NCBI RefSeq assembly: GCF_014192105.1
Contig: NZ_JACHXK010000024.1
Span: 1 to 64,000, forward strand
DNA length: 64,000 bases
Direction of reading: 5' to 3'
From: Paenibacillus phyllosphaerae
Lineage (GTDB): Bacteria > Bacillota > Bacilli > Paenibacillales > Paenibacillaceae
Shown: in pieces, positions 1-7,078 of the stretch
Layout of the letters: every line of letters begins with the position of its first letter
How positions within the stretch are numbered: the stretch's first letter is position 1
Program-made: the position numbers and the translations under genes
The notes under the pieces: model-generated
Seen by the model: the letters and a program-made list of their open reading frames with translations, nothing else
The model's database searches: none
Told to the model about the DNA's origin: nothing

Positions 1-41
1 TTAGGGTAGATGCGATACTTGTACGCCTTTTTCACCAACAT
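1..41 (-). CDS. tnpB: TnpB (IS200/IS605 OrfB) N-terminus, cut by window edge
   Basis: Only the first 13 codons are inside the window. Read on the minus strand they give MLVKKAYKYRIYP, the characteristic opening of TnpB/OrfB proteins (usually ML-x-x-KAYKxRIYP). TnpB is the RNA-guided nuclease carried by IS200/IS605 elements. A strong AGGAGG ribosome binding site lies 7 bases upstream of the ATG. The rest of the gene, any tnpA and the guide RNA region lie off the left edge, so intactness cannot be judged. The call rests on a short but distinctive N-terminus and on the transposon-end hairpin just upstream. Confidence 0.8.
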   Translation of the reverse strand, partial: MLVKKAYKYRIYP

Positions 42-74
42 GCCTAAACCTCCTTGCTAAGGATGGATAGGAAT

Positions 75-94
75 ATTATAGCACATATGTTCGC
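75..94 (-). promoter_or_regulatory. tnpB promoter with LexA-like box
   Basis: On the minus strand a TGCTATAAT extended -10 (TATAAT at 80-75) lies about 35 bases upstream of the tnpB ATG. Directly upstream of it is GCGAACATATGTGC (94-81). This matches the Gram-positive LexA/DinR operator core GAAC-N4-GTTC except for one base in the second arm. The position inside the promoter would suit a repressor. LexA control is an inference. Confidence 0.45.
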
Positions 95-196
95 ACTATG
101 GACACAAAAGAACGCGATTCATCCCCCGCTTAGCAAGTGCTTGAAGTGGGGGTATTCTCGCTAGGGCTAGATAAAAGGATCAGGAGAGTGAAGCAT

Positions 197-1264
197 ATGG
201 TTTGGACAGCACGTGCAGAAGCAGCGCAACAAGCGCTTGAGCAGTTGTATTGGAATCCTTCGATAAACTTGTACGATATTGAGATCCCTTGTCCGGACGG
301 CGCGTGCAACACGATCTTCCACTATTGGTGGATGGCGCATGCGGTCGATGCGCTGGTCGACGGCCTGGAGCGTACGGGCCATGCAGCTTACAAGGAACGG
401 CTTGCGGCGATTCATGACGGCCTCCTCGCGCGTAATGGCGGCGCGTTCCCGAATGAGCTGTATGACGATATGGAATGGATGGCGATCGCGTGGCTGCGCG
501 CTTATCAAGCGACGGGCGAAGAGCGGTACAAGGACGCGGCTCTTGTGCTATGGGAAGATATCCAGACCGGCTGGAACGACCATATGGGCGGCGGCATCGC
601 TTGGCAGAAGTCCCAGTTGGATTATAAAAATACGCCGGCGAACGCGCCTGCCGTCATTCTGGCAGCTCGTCTGTTCCGGGAATTCGGGCGCGATGAGGAT
701 CTCGCGTGGGCGCTTCGAATCTATGCTTGGCAGAAATCCAATCTCGTCGATCCGGAGACCGGCTTCGTCTGGGACGGCATGAACCGTACCGGGGACGGCA
801 GCATCGACAAGGACTGGAAGTTCACGTACTGTCAAGGGGTATTCATCGGGGCAGGCGTGGAGTTGTTCCGCTGCACGGGCAATGCCTCGTATCTGGCGGA
901 TGCGGTACGTACGGCAGGGGCGGCGCGCGATGAACTCGTCGGCGCGGTAACCGGAGTGCTGCCGGATGAGGGCGATGGCGACGGCGGATTGTTCAAGGGT
1001 ATTCTCGTCCGGTATCTTGGGGAATTGACGGCTGTTGCGCCTGAAGAGCAGACGGTTGCGCAGCTGCTGGAGCAGCAAGCCGATACGCTGTGGACCGAGG
1101 GACGTGACGAGCGGAACGTGTTCAGCACGTCTTGGGGCAGCAAACCTGCAGATCGCGTCACGCTGAGCACGCAGCTTAGCGGCATCATGCTGCTGGAGCA
1201 GCTGGCGCTTCTCGAGAAGCGGGGACTGCTGGCCGCAGCGCCAAGCGAGGTGCATCCGGGATGA
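197..1264 (+). CDS. GH76 family glycosidase (alpha-1,6-mannanase type), copy 1
   Basis: A 355-residue protein of glycoside hydrolase family 76, whose members cut alpha-1,6-mannan backbones. The family's adjacent aspartate pair appears as ELYDDMEWMA (Asp90-Asp91), within a tryptophan-rich (alpha/alpha)6-barrel sequence (HYWWMAHAVDAL, TYCQGVFIGAG). There is no signal peptide, so it probably acts on imported oligosaccharides in the cytoplasm. The ATG at 197 is preferred because AGGAG lies about 10 bases upstream; in-frame starts further up fall inside the IS end. The stop overlaps the next start (ATGA), so the two genes are translationally coupled. The family call is firm; the exact substrate is inferred. 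Confidence 0.9.
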   Translation: MVWTARAEAAQQALEQLYWNPSINLYDIEIPCPDGACNTIFHYWWMAHAVDALVDGLERTGHAAYKERLAAIHDGLLARNGGAFPNELYDDMEWMAIAWLRAYQATGEERYKDAALVLWEDIQTGWNDHMGGGIAWQKSQLDYKNTPANAPAVILAARLFREFGRDEDLAWALRIYAWQKSNLVDPETGFVWDGMNRTGDGSIDKDWKFTYCQGVFIGAGVELFRCTGNASYLADAVRTAGAARDELVGAVTGVLPDEGDGDGGLFKGILVRYLGELTAVAPEEQTVAQLLEQQADTLWTEGRDERNVFSTSWGSKPADRVTLSTQLSGIMLLEQLALLEKRGLLAAAPSEVHPG

Positions 1265-2319
1265 GCGCGGGCATAGTTTGGGCAAGCCGCGCCGAGCATG
1301 CGCAGACGGATTTTCGGCAGCTATTCTGGAACGAAGACCGCGGCGTCATGGATCAGGTCGTGCCGTGCGAGGGCACGTGCAACGACCATTGGATCTATTG
1401 GTGGCATGCGCATGTGATGGATGTCCTGGTCGACGAGCTCGAGCGTACCGGCAGCGACGTGGGACGGGAATCCTTCATGGAACAGGTACTCCACGATACG
1501 ATCCGGTGGAACGGCGGCACGCTGCTGCATAACTACTATGACGACATGGAATGGATGGCGCTAGCGTTGCTCCGGGCGTATGACAGGACAGGCAACGCTC
1601 TTTATAAGCAAGGGGCGCTTGACCTGTGGGATGACATCAAGATCGCATGGAACGATCATATGGGCGGCGGCATGGCGTGGAAGAAGGATCAGTTGGATTA
1701 CAAAAACACCCCGGCAAACGCGCCGGCTTCCATCCTCGCTGCTCGTCTGTACCGGTTGGATGGCCGTCCGGAGGATCTCGAATGGGCCATTCGCATCTAT
1801 CGCTTCAACCAGGATCGTCTGGTCGATCCGGAGACCGGCTTCGTCTGGGACGGCATGAACCGGCTCGGCGACGGGGAGATCGACTACGACTGGAAGTATA
1901 CGTACTGCCAGGGCGTCTTCCTCGGCGCGGGGATCGAATTGTACCGCTGCACCGGAGATTCCGCTTACCTGGCGGACGCACAGCGAACGGCGCGTGCAAC
2001 CGTGCTGGAGCTAGTGAATGCGGAGACCGGCATGCTGCCTCGCGAAGGGAATGACGACTGCGGATTGTTCAAAGGCATTCTCGTCCGCTATCTCGTGAAT
2101 CTGATCCGGATCCAGCCAGAGCTTGCGGAGCCGTGGATCGGATTACTCCGCCACAATGCGGAAGTGCTGTGGGAGAAGGGACGTTCGGAAGCGGGACTGT
2201 TCAGCCTGTCCTGGATGGACCAGCCGGAGCCGGTCGTGCAGCTGAGCGGCCAGTTGAGCGGCATTATGCTGCTTGAGGCGATGGCGGCGCTGGAGCGGGA
2301 AGGTTTTTTGGAAGGATAG
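1261..2319 (+). CDS. GH76 family glycosidase, copy 2
   Basis: A 352-residue paralogue of the preceding gene, alike throughout, with the catalytic Asp pair in YYDDMEWMA (Asp94-Asp95) and the same GMAWKKDQLDYKNTPANAPA-type block. No signal peptide is visible. It overlaps the upstream stop by 4 bases (ATGA) and is followed by a terminator at 2341, so the pair forms one transcription unit. Two cytoplasmic GH76 enzymes in tandem suggest complementary cleavage of branched mannan fragments, but that is inference. No transporter is adjacent; one may lie left of the IS element. Confidence 0.9.
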   Translation: MSAGIVWASRAEHAQTDFRQLFWNEDRGVMDQVVPCEGTCNDHWIYWWHAHVMDVLVDELERTGSDVGRESFMEQVLHDTIRWNGGTLLHNYYDDMEWMALALLRAYDRTGNALYKQGALDLWDDIKIAWNDHMGGGMAWKKDQLDYKNTPANAPASILAARLYRLDGRPEDLEWAIRIYRFNQDRLVDPETGFVWDGMNRLGDGEIDYDWKYTYCQGVFLGAGIELYRCTGDSAYLADAQRTARATVLELVNAETGMLPREGNDDCGLFKGILVRYLVNLIRIQPELAEPWIGLLRHNAEVLWEKGRSEAGLFSLSWMDQPEPVVQLSGQLSGIMLLEAMAALEREGFLEG

Positions 2320-2340
2320 GATAGGTTAGGTTAGTTCGGG

Positions 2341-2370
2341 AAGCGGTTCTCCGGTGGGGGACCGCTTTTT
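2341..2370 (+). terminator. Rho-independent terminator after the GH76 pair
   Basis: The arms AGCGGT and ACCGCT, extended inward by G-U pairing, enclose a short loop and are followed by a T run. It lies about 20 bases after the second GH76 stop codon. Confidence 0.75.
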
Positions 2371-2415
2371 CACGATATATAGGTCTGTTAGCATGCTGCA
2401 GGACAAGAGTCGTGC

Positions 2416-2482
2416 TTGAACACTCGTGCCCGCACGTTGTATGCTGATGGCGTAGGTTAGAGTTAACTCGAAGTCGAACTGA
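2416..2482 (+). promoter_or_regulatory. merR promoter and probable autoregulatory operator
   Basis: TTGAAC (2416-2421) and TATGCT (2440-2445) are 18 bases apart and form a plausible vegetative promoter. Downstream, 2460-2469 is the perfect palindrome GAGTTAACTC. Read on the minus strand, the region contains GACTTCGAGT, the same 10 bases found inside the promoter of the SDR gene. This points to one MerR protein binding both places and repressing its own gene from the downstream site. Confidence 0.55.
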
Positions 2483-2503
2483 GCTTAGTAAGGGGGAATG
2501 GCG

Positions 2504-2863
2504 ATGTATACGATCCATGAAGTCGCGGAGAAGTGCGATCTGTCCGTCCATACGATCCGCTTCTATGATAAAGAAGGCTTGCTCCCGTTCGTAACCCGCA
2601 ATAAGTCGGGGAACCGGGAATTCTCGGAGCAGAGCCTGGAGCTGATCCGGCTGATCTGCTGCTTGAAGAATACGGGGATGCCGATCAAAGAGATCAAGCA
2701 GTACGTGGATCTTATCGTGGAAGGCGACTCCACGTCCGGGGTGCGCAGGCAAGTCATGGTCGACCACCGGAAGGAAGTCGTCCGGCAGATGAACGAACTG
2801 AAGAAGAACTTGAATTTGATCGATCTGAAGATCAGCCATTACGACAGCAAGCACAAGCATTGA
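2504..2863 (+). CDS. MerR family transcriptional regulator
   Basis: A 119-residue regulator with the MerR winged helix at the N-terminus (YTIHEVAEKCDLSVHTIRFY, then DKEGLLPF and the NREFSEQSLELIRLI wing) and a C-terminal dimerisation helix. No metal-binding cysteine cluster is visible, so it resembles the AdhR/YfmP-like redox or aldehyde-responsive branch more than a metal sensor. The ATG at 2504 is chosen because the GGGGG ribosome site is then 7 bases away; an upstream ATG at 2498 is too close to it. The SDR gene just downstream has a MerR-type promoter and is the likely target. Confidence 0.88.
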   Translation: MYTIHEVAEKCDLSVHTIRFYDKEGLLPFVTRNKSGNREFSEQSLELIRLICCLKNTGMPIKEIKQYVDLIVEGDSTSGVRRQVMVDHRKEVVRQMNELKKNLNLIDLKISHYDSKHKH

Positions 2864-2869
2864 CGTAAG

Positions 2870-2911
2870 CCAGGCCAGGGAGAGCGGGAGCTCGAACGGC
2901 CTGGTTTTTTT
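2870..2911 (+). terminator. Rho-independent terminator after merR
   Basis: CCAGGCC (2870-2876) pairs with GGCCTGG (2898-2904) and is followed by seven T residues. It separates the merR transcript from the SDR promoter. Confidence 0.85.
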
Positions 2912-2928
2912 GTTGTCCGAAATCCGAT

Positions 2929-2959
2929 TTGACTTCGAGTCATCTCGAGGCGGTACGCT
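2929..2959 (+). promoter_or_regulatory. MerR-type promoter of the SDR gene (19-bp spacer)
   Basis: TTGACT (2929-2934) and TACGCT (2954-2959) are separated by 19 bases, the over-long spacing typical of promoters activated by DNA-twisting MerR proteins. The spacer holds the inverted repeat TCGAG-TCAT-CTCGA (2935-2948). The 10-base string GACTTCGAGT is shared with the region upstream of merR. Confidence 0.7.
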
Positions 2960-3012
2960 TAAGTTGTTGGTTCAGCAACATCCAAACGTACAACGAAAAG
3001 GAGAGCGAGAAC

Positions 3013-3777
3013 ATGGAACAACAAACGAAGATCGCGCTAATTACCGGAGGCAGCCGAGGTCTGGGCAGGAATGCCGCCCTTGCGCTGGCGAACAAAGGCA
3101 TCGACGTGATTATTACGTACCATAGCCAGCAAGCGCAGGCAGAATCTCTTGTCCAAGAGATGATGGCGATGGGACGGCAGGCGGCTGCCATTCAACTCGA
3201 TGCGGGCAACACGTCTACCTTCAATCATTTCGGAGACGAGCTGCTGGGGGTGTTGAAGGCAAACTGGCAGCGGGAGAACATCGATTTCCTCATCAACAAC
3301 GCGGGATTCGGACTCTACGCTTCTATTGCCGATACGACGGAAGCACAGTTCGATGAGCTGATGAACGTGCATGTGAAAGGCGTGTTCTTCCTGACGCAGA
3401 AGCTGATGCCGCACCTCGCGGACAATGGCGCGATTATTAATGTCTCCAGCGGGTTGACGCGTTTCACGATCGCAGGCAGCGCGGCCTATGCGGCGATGAA
3501 AGGAGCAGTCGAGGTGCTGACGCGTTACATGGCCAAGGAACTGGGCGCAAGAGGCATTCGAGTGAACACCCTTGCGCCAGGCGCGATCGCGACCGATTTC
3601 GGCGGCGGCCGCCTGCGGGCAAGCGAAGAGATGCAAGCTTTCATCGGCAGCCAAACGGCGCTAGGCCGAACCGGCGAAGCCGATGACATCGGCGGCATCA
3701 TCGCGACGCTTTGCGCATCGGAGATGGGTTGGGTGAATGCGCAGCGGATCGAAGCTTCGGGCGGGATGTTTTTATAG
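3013..3777 (+). CDS. Short-chain dehydrogenase/reductase (SDR)
   Basis: A 254-residue classical SDR that should use NAD(P)H. It shows the TGGSRGLG cofactor motif near residue 12, the NNAG motif, the catalytic serine in IINVSSG and the YxxxK pair in AAYAAMKGA. The RVNTLAPGAIATDF block is typical of FabG-like reductases. The substrate cannot be told from the sequence. The ATG at 3013 follows an AAGGAGA site. The gene stands alone behind a MerR-type promoter, suggesting induction by a reactive carbonyl or oxidative signal. Confidence 0.92.
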   Translation: MEQQTKIALITGGSRGLGRNAALALANKGIDVIITYHSQQAQAESLVQEMMAMGRQAAAIQLDAGNTSTFNHFGDELLGVLKANWQRENIDFLINNAGFGLYASIADTTEAQFDELMNVHVKGVFFLTQKLMPHLADNGAIINVSSGLTRFTIAGSAAYAAMKGAVEVLTRYMAKELGARGIRVNTLAPGAIATDFGGGRLRASEEMQAFIGSQTALGRTGEADDIGGIIATLCASEMGWVNAQRIEASGGMFL

Positions 3778-4077
3778 AGGATGGAAGAAGGATGGTGGAT
3801 GGCAGCCGGTCGCAGGATCGGCTGTCGTTTGCGTGTGGGAAAAGAAGGGATGCTGGATCCCCGTCTCTGTTCGGATGTGGACGAATGCTGTGTATCCCGT
3901 CATCCGACGTGATACACAAACCAATCGTTCGTATGTAGGTGACTTTAGTAGTAGTGTGGTAACGGTTTCCAGTTACTGACGGAAGTAACTGGTCATATGA
4001 CGCCGCAGAATGGAACAATAGAGGTGGCTGATCGGCGTCGACCGGTCGGCTTGCGAAGATGGATAGGAGGAGAAATT
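3778..4077. other. Intergenic region with a strong inverted repeat
   Basis: About 300 bases without a convincing gene. A weak stem (AGCCGGTC with GATCGGCT) near 3810 may end the SDR transcript. At 3969-3992 the arms CCAGTTACT and AGTAACTGG enclose a 6-base loop about 85 bases before the next start codon. It has no T run, so it is more likely an operator or leader hairpin than a terminator. Confidence 0.5.
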
Positions 4078-5307
4078 ATGTTTCGAAAAGTAGTGCTTGC
4101 CGTCTGTGCGGCTGTGCTGTGCGTGCCTGTATTGGCATCGGCTGAGCGGCAAGATCCTGCGGTGTCGGCCTCGGTCTGGTTTGCCGATCCGGCTGCGCAA
4201 GTTTCGCTCCAAAAGGCGGCGACAGCTTCTGGGGCGTTGTCGTTATCCGAAGGGGGCGCTGCGGATGTTGCGGCATCTGTGGATGAAGCGACCGCGGCCG
4301 CGGTGTCCGCAACGTTGCTCGAGCAGGATGAGGGAATGAAGAAGCAGCTCGCAGGTTGGCTGTCTGACGGCAAACAAGTTTATATTTACGGAACGGGGCT
4401 CACGTTACCCTCGGTAGCCGACCAGTTAGGCATCGACGAATTGGCCGATGCTGAAGGGGAAGACATGAAGGCTGCGAACAAGAACAACGACAAGAAGGAA
4501 GAAACCGTTCATATCGTTGGCCTGCAGACGACGGCGTCGGGAGCCTACCACGTAACTAGCGTTAAGGTTGACGCTTCCAAAGACGGGAAAGACGTTCGCC
4601 CACCCGTCTCCCTGCTGCAACAGGCCGTCGCGGAAACGGAGCTCGCGCGTGCAAGAGGAGACCAAGCGCCGATCGAAGGCATGCGTTGCTATGAGTGCGA
4701 TCCGTACCCGGATCCGGAGGAAGAGGACCCGATACCGGCGCCAAGCGAAGCGACCGTGTTGACCGGTTCCGACGGAACGACCAAGTATGTCTATAACGGC
4801 AGCGCTTATATCGCCGTGGCTTCCATTACGAGCAACTGGAGCTTGAACCGCAATTACTCGCACGACACGGGTGCGAACTTCGATTTATTTTACATCCGCG
4901 ACAATATCCAGATCGATCTTCACAACGGGGCGACCGCCTCGAATGCCTCTATCTATCATCGGTTACCTTATTATTCGAAAGATGATATCGCGCGAAAAGG
5001 ACCATCGAATAGCAGCATCGTCACGGTGGACGGCGCATGGCGTCACTATCCCGTTGAGATGCCATGGGGCGCGTACTGGAACTCTTCGAATATCGGCGAT
5101 CTCTCCTTTACTTCCGAATATCAGCCCAACGATACGGCCTATTGGAACATCAATGCGTTTTCCTCCAAAGTGACTTTCTCTCCCGGCACGGCATGGGTGT
5201 CCTATTACACGTATGCGATTATCGATCTGCTGCATACGGTGAACGTGCAGTATAACGGCTCGACTCACTCGATGACCTTGAACCGGACGGTCACGTACGA
5301 TTACTAG
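4078..5307 (+). CDS. Secreted protein of unknown function
   Basis: 409 residues, not recognised. A clear signal peptide (MFRKVVLAVCAAVLCVPVLASA) predicts export by Sec. The N-terminal half is alanine-rich and has one hydrophobic strand block (VYIYGTGLTLPSVADQLGI). A short acidic, proline-rich linker with two cysteines (RCYECDPYPDPEEEDP) follows. The C-terminal ~160 residues are rich in Tyr, Trp, Asn and Ser and look all-beta (SNWSLNRNYSHDTGANFDL, VQYNGSTHSMTLNRTVTYDY), as in carbohydrate-binding or surface proteins. The ATG follows GGAGGAG at ideal spacing. It stands alone between an inverted repeat and a terminator. Confidence 0.7.
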   Translation: MFRKVVLAVCAAVLCVPVLASAERQDPAVSASVWFADPAAQVSLQKAATASGALSLSEGGAADVAASVDEATAAAVSATLLEQDEGMKKQLAGWLSDGKQVYIYGTGLTLPSVADQLGIDELADAEGEDMKAANKNNDKKEETVHIVGLQTTASGAYHVTSVKVDASKDGKDVRPPVSLLQQAVAETELARARGDQAPIEGMRCYECDPYPDPEEEDPIPAPSEATVLTGSDGTTKYVYNGSAYIAVASITSNWSLNRNYSHDTGANFDLFYIRDNIQIDLHNGATASNASIYHRLPYYSKDDIARKGPSNSSIVTVDGAWRHYPVEMPWGAYWNSSNIGDLSFTSEYQPNDTAYWNINAFSSKVTFSPGTAWVSYYTYAIIDLLHTVNVQYNGSTHSMTLNRTVTYDY

Positions 5308-5320
5308 ATTTGTAGGCGAA

Positions 5321-5345
5321 AACCTGCGCGATAGCGTGGGTTTTT
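5321..5345 (+). terminator. Terminator after the secreted protein
   Basis: AACC-TG-CGC pairs with GCG-TG-GGTT around a GATA loop, followed by a T run, 14 bases after the stop codon. Confidence 0.7.
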
Positions 5346-6284
5346 GTGTTTTCTAAATAAGTCAAATTCGCAGGTTGTCCGTCTGGATAGCACTCGAGTA
5401 TTCGCAGACCGAGAATGTAAAGGATCGAGCTTGCTCTATGAGCAGCTGGCTCGCGGCATTGCCAATGACGCCTTCCTGCTTGAACTTGCGGCTCATGCGA
5501 GGCCAGGACAGCCGGCGCCTAATCTATTGTTAGGTGCCGTTCATTATTTGCTGCTCAAGGGAACCGACCATGCGCTAGCCCGGTATTATGCGAGCATCGT
5601 AACGGAACCGGAGTCACCATCGGGGGCTATGAAGTGGTTCCGGACTTTTTGTCAGCAATATCGCGCCGAACTCATGGCAATCCTGGCAACCAAGCGGGTT
5701 CAGACGAACGAAGTCCAGCGGTGCGCGTATCTGTACCCGAGCTTTTGCCATATCTATCGACTTGCACGGAAGCCGCTGGCGTTGATCGAGATCGGTACAA
5801 GCGCCGGTCTTCAGCTTCTATGGGATCAGTACGGCTATTCATATCCGACGGGACATCTCTATGGCAATCAGCAAGCCTCCCTTGTACTTACCTCCACGAT
5901 AAAAGGCGACCAACGTCCCTTCCTCCTAGAGCAAAGCCCTCCTGTAACGGTTAGAATCGGAATCGACCTGCAGTTATCGAAGGAGACGGAGTATCGCTTC
6001 TCCAGGGGATTGTCGCAAGTCAGCCTGTTGACACAGCCGTTTGTATTTTTCATACGCATGTAGCGAATCAACTTTCTGCGGATAAGAAGCAGAAGCTCAG
6101 CGATGAGATCGAGAAGCTCGGCCAAGGACGAGATCTGTTCCACCTCTACAACAATATGTGGGACGCGGACCTCCATCTCGATTATTACAATAATGGCACC
6201 GAACATAGGGAGACACTCGCCGAAACCGAAGGGCATGGCCGATGGTTCAGATGGCTGGGTAAGCTTTGCAACCAAAGAAGGTAG
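5344..6284 (+). pseudogene. DUF2332 family protein, broken by an internal deletion
   Basis: The first frame, open to 6063, matches the DUF2332 family: CKGSSLLYEQLARGIANDA, the VQTNEVQRC motif and LIEIGTSAGLQLLWDQY. After GIDL near 5970 it goes out of frame. The family's C-terminal part resumes in another frame as IEGDGVSLLQGIV and VCIFHTHVANQL and runs on to WFRWLGKLCNQRR with a stop at 6282-6284. The middle segment expected between these parts, roughly 45 residues, is missing. A single deletion that is not a multiple of three would explain this. The 5' end is also weak: no ribosome site precedes the only in-frame starts, and the first lies in the upstream terminator. Confidence 0.82.
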
Positions 6285-6304
6285 CCGATGACTACCTTCT
6301 TTGG
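6272..6304 (+). terminator. Perfect 13-bp hairpin ending the DUF2332 remnant
   Basis: CCAAAGAAGGTAG (6272-6284) and CTACCTTCTTTGG (6292-6304) are perfect inverted repeats around a 7-base loop. They overlap the stop codon of the broken gene. There is no long T run. Confidence 0.6.
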
Positions 6305-6670
6305 TTAAACGTAAGCGTGTCCGCACAAGCGGACGTCAAGCGAGGATCTGCACCACGTCACGTTCATCCTCAACCATCCAGGTCACCTCCCCAAGGCAAA
6401 AGTCACGAACGAAGCTCGAACAAAAGCTTTGTCCAGCTCAGTAGCATGCAGAACCTGCATTCGCTACGGACAAACGCGGGCGCTCCACGAAAGGACACAT
6501 CGAAGACGGCCGCGTTGCGAGTCACGATAGTTATCGGAGTCAAGAGGGTGATGACCCTCTTGTTCCCCTCCAATGGAGGGGGAAGGGGCGAGGTGAACAA
6601 AGGGGTTTCAAAGGGGCGGAGCCCCATATTCCCTTGAAAAAAGGGGGCCTAATGGGGCGAAGCCCCACCC
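6305..6670. repeat. Gene-free stretch with a cluster of GC-rich palindromes
   Basis: No credible gene. Four close hairpins occupy the right part: CAAGAGGGT/ACCCTCTTG (6541-6562), TCCCCTCC/GGAGGGGGA (6563-6584), GGGGC-GGA-GCCCC (6613-6625) and TGGGGC-GAA-GCCCCA (6653-6667). The last two share the same GGGGC-NNA-GCCCC design. Together with a C/T-rich stretch on the minus strand they probably terminate the sigO operon. The repeated design also resembles short dispersed palindromic (REP-like) elements. Confidence 0.5.
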
Positions 6671-6919
6671 TCACTCTTCCATCTCGCAAAACGTCACAAA
6701 GTCCGGAATCGCCTCCAGGTCATAATTGTGCACGGCTCGTACGATTTTCTCGATAATCGTCTGCTCGAAATCCTTCGCGGCTGCCGGCGGGACGGAGCGG
6801 GAGGCCTTGCGGATGAGCGGGTAATAGGCTTCGATAATGCGCTGCATGGCGCCGCGGTCGCCGAGCTGCGCTTGCCGGACATCGTCATACAACTGCGCGT
6901 TAGTCAAGGCGATGATCAC
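6671..6919 (-). CDS. rsoA: RsoA-like sigma region-2 subunit
   Basis: An 82-residue protein resembling the start of a sigma-70 region 2 and ending soon after region 2.1-2.2: AQLGDRGAMQRIIEAYYPLI, then a KDFEQTIIEKIVRAVHNYDL helix. It belongs to the helix-turn-helix/RsoA (YvrHa) type. In Bacillus subtilis RsoA supplies the -10-recognising domain of a two-part sigma factor and SigO supplies the -35-recognising domain. Here it is the last gene of a sigO-yvrJ-rsoA operon. It starts with GTG at 6919 and overlaps the end of yvrJ by 20 bases, so translation is probably coupled. The role is inferred from sequence and neighbours. Confidence 0.7.
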   Translation of the reverse strand: MIIALTNAQLYDDVRQAQLGDRGAMQRIIEAYYPLIRKASRSVPPAAAKDFEQTIIEKIVRAVHNYDLEAIPDFVTFCEMEE

Positions 6920-7073
6920 CTTCGTCAGTCATGGTCTGCTTCAGTTCCTGCACGGTGGTCGTCAGCAGCTCGATTCGTTTCTCGTAACGCAGCAGCAGAT
7001 AGGCGGTAATGACGATCGGGAAGCCGAAATCGCCGACCGCGCTAGTGATCAAGGTCAAGATATGCTGGTCCAT
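6900..7073 (-). CDS. yvrJ: YvrJ family small membrane protein
   Basis: A 57-residue protein beginning MDQHILTLITSAVGDFGFPI and continuing with one hydrophobic segment and a charged amphipathic tail (LLLRYEKRIELLTTTVQELK). This is the pattern of the YvrJ family (short transmembrane helix, then coiled-coil-like tail). The ATG is preceded by GGAGG lying inside the end of sigO, with only 5 bases between the genes. Its function is unknown. Its place between sigO and rsoA argues for a role in that sigma system. Confidence 0.8.
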   Translation of the reverse strand: MDQHILTLITSAVGDFGFPIVITAYLLLRYEKRIELLTTTVQELKQTMTDEGDHRLD

Positions 7074-7078
7074 GGTCG

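Larger units (their letters stand above)
1..175 (-). mobile_element. Left end of an IS200/IS605-type element
   Basis: The stretch from the tnpB start out to about position 175 looks like the subterminal end of an IS200/IS605 element. It has an imperfect hairpin at 123-152 with arms CCCCCGCTT and AAGTGGGGG and an inner CAAG/CTTG stem, typical of the structures recognised by the Y1 transposase. On the minus strand the element would begin near a TTTTAT string at about 173-178, which could be the target site. The exact boundary is inferred. The element ends about 20 bases before the ATG of the GH76 gene, so it probably replaced that gene's native promoter. Confidence 0.65.

Noticed and set aside
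2264..2860. 198-codon open frame on the minus strand
   Set aside because: Antisense to the MerR gene and crossing a terminator and promoter; no family resemblance.
6266..6637. 123-codon frame on the plus strand
   Set aside because: Runs through the terminator and palindrome cluster; low-complexity translation without family resemblance.
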